A DNA stretch of 5,972 nucleotides from an uncultured Enterobacter sp. Its GTDB lineage: Bacteria > Pseudomonadota > Gammaproteobacteria > Enterobacterales > Enterobacteriaceae. Shown piece after piece: positions 5,581 through 5,972 of the stretch. The translations under genes were made by a program, and so were the position numbers. The stretch is from NCBI GenBank assembly GCA_946477805.1, contig CAMKZP010000248.1, positions 1 to 5,972 of the forward strand. Reading direction: 5' to 3'. The number at the start of each line of letters is the position of its first letter. Within the stretch, counting starts at the first letter, position 1. Under the pieces are notes generated by a model. That model had not been told where the DNA came from. It saw only the letters and a list, made by a program, of their open reading frames with translations, and did not search any database.

Positions 5581-5972
5581 ATGCGTACTCACACTTTTTT
5601 TAAAGTTGCAGTGCTCTCTGGTCTGTTGACGTTGGCGGGCTGCGCATCAAAAGTGGCGGCTCCTGAACAGTTTTCAGGCTTTTTGAACGATTATTCAGGC
5701 TTGCAGCAAACGACATCGGCGACCGGGAAACCCACCCTACGCTGGGTTGACCCGTCCTATAACGAGGCGAACTACGACAGCATTATCTGGACGCCTATTA
5801 CCTTCTATCCGGCGCCGAAACCGACGACACAGATTGGCCAAAAAACGCTTGATGAACTGCTGAACTACACCAATACCAAAATGAAAACGGCGATCGGCAC
5901 CCGTAAGCCTATCGTGACCACGCCGGGCAAGCGCAGCCTGATCTTCCGCGGGGCGATTACCGGGGTGAGCTC
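5581..5972 (+). CDS. ydcL: YdcL, DUF3313 lipoprotein, N-terminal part (3' end outside window)
   Basis: The frame opens at ATG 5581, with TGGA eight nt upstream, and stays open for 130 codons to the window edge. Residues 1-20 are a lipoprotein signal (MRTHTFFKVAVL...LTLAG) with lipobox L18-A19-G20-C21. The residues after Cys are Ala-Ser rather than Asp, which predicts Lol sorting to the outer membrane. The mature part follows E. coli YdcL (about 222 aa, DUF3313): SGFLNDYS (35-42), TTSATGKP then LRWVDPS (46-59), YDSIIW (65-70), LLNYTNT (93-99) and RSLIFRGAITGV near the end. Its function is not established. In E. coli ydcL directly follows tehB; here the PepT/DppA-like block and a terminator separate them, and it has its own promoter. 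Confidence 0.93.
   Translation, partial: MRTHTFFKVAVLSGLLTLAGCASKVAAPEQFSGFLNDYSGLQQTTSATGKPTLRWVDPSYNEANYDSIIWTPITFYPAPKPTTQIGQKTLDELLNYTNTKMKTAIGTRKPIVTTPGKRSLIFRGAITGVS

Overview
The window looks like a chromosomal segment of an enteric gammaproteobacterium (Enterobacteriaceae, most like Enterobacter, Lelliottia or Klebsiella relatives). Gene content, order and protein sequence follow the E. coli opgD - rimL - ydcK - tehAB - ydcL neighbourhood closely. Codon use is GC-rich and the genes are densely packed. The genus is an inference; the family-level placement is well supported. Comparisons with E. coli proteins are from memory, since no alignment could be run.

Layout, left to right: the 3' end of opgD (periplasmic glucan biosynthesis, +); a REP-like hairpin; rimL (N-acetyltransferase for ribosomal protein L12, +), which meets ydcK tail to tail (left-handed beta-helix protein, -); a divergent intergenic region of about 100 bp; a short in-frame remnant of the C-terminus of tehA running into an intact tehB (SAM-dependent tellurite methyltransferase, +). 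tehB converges on a peptidase T-like M20 gene (-). That gene is divergent from a full-length DppA-like periplasmic peptide-binding protein (+), which ends in a strong rho-independent terminator. Last comes the 5' part of ydcL (DUF3313 lipoprotein, +), which has its own extended -10 promoter and runs off the window.

Compared with the E. coli order, three things differ. ydcH is missing between opgD and rimL. Most of tehA is deleted, leaving only about two dozen C-terminal codons that contain the tehB ribosome-binding site. A two-gene peptide-use block (PepT-like peptidase plus orphan DppA-like binding protein) sits between tehB and ydcL.

The peptide block is the most interesting part. The PepT-like protein stops just after the GGTDG motif and lacks the C-terminal segment with the last metal-ligand histidine of peptidase T. 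The DppA-like protein keeps both disulfides and the arginine that binds the peptide carboxylate, but has Ala where DppA has the Asp that binds the peptide N-terminal amine. Either the block is decaying, or the binding protein has moved to a ligand other than ordinary dipeptides.
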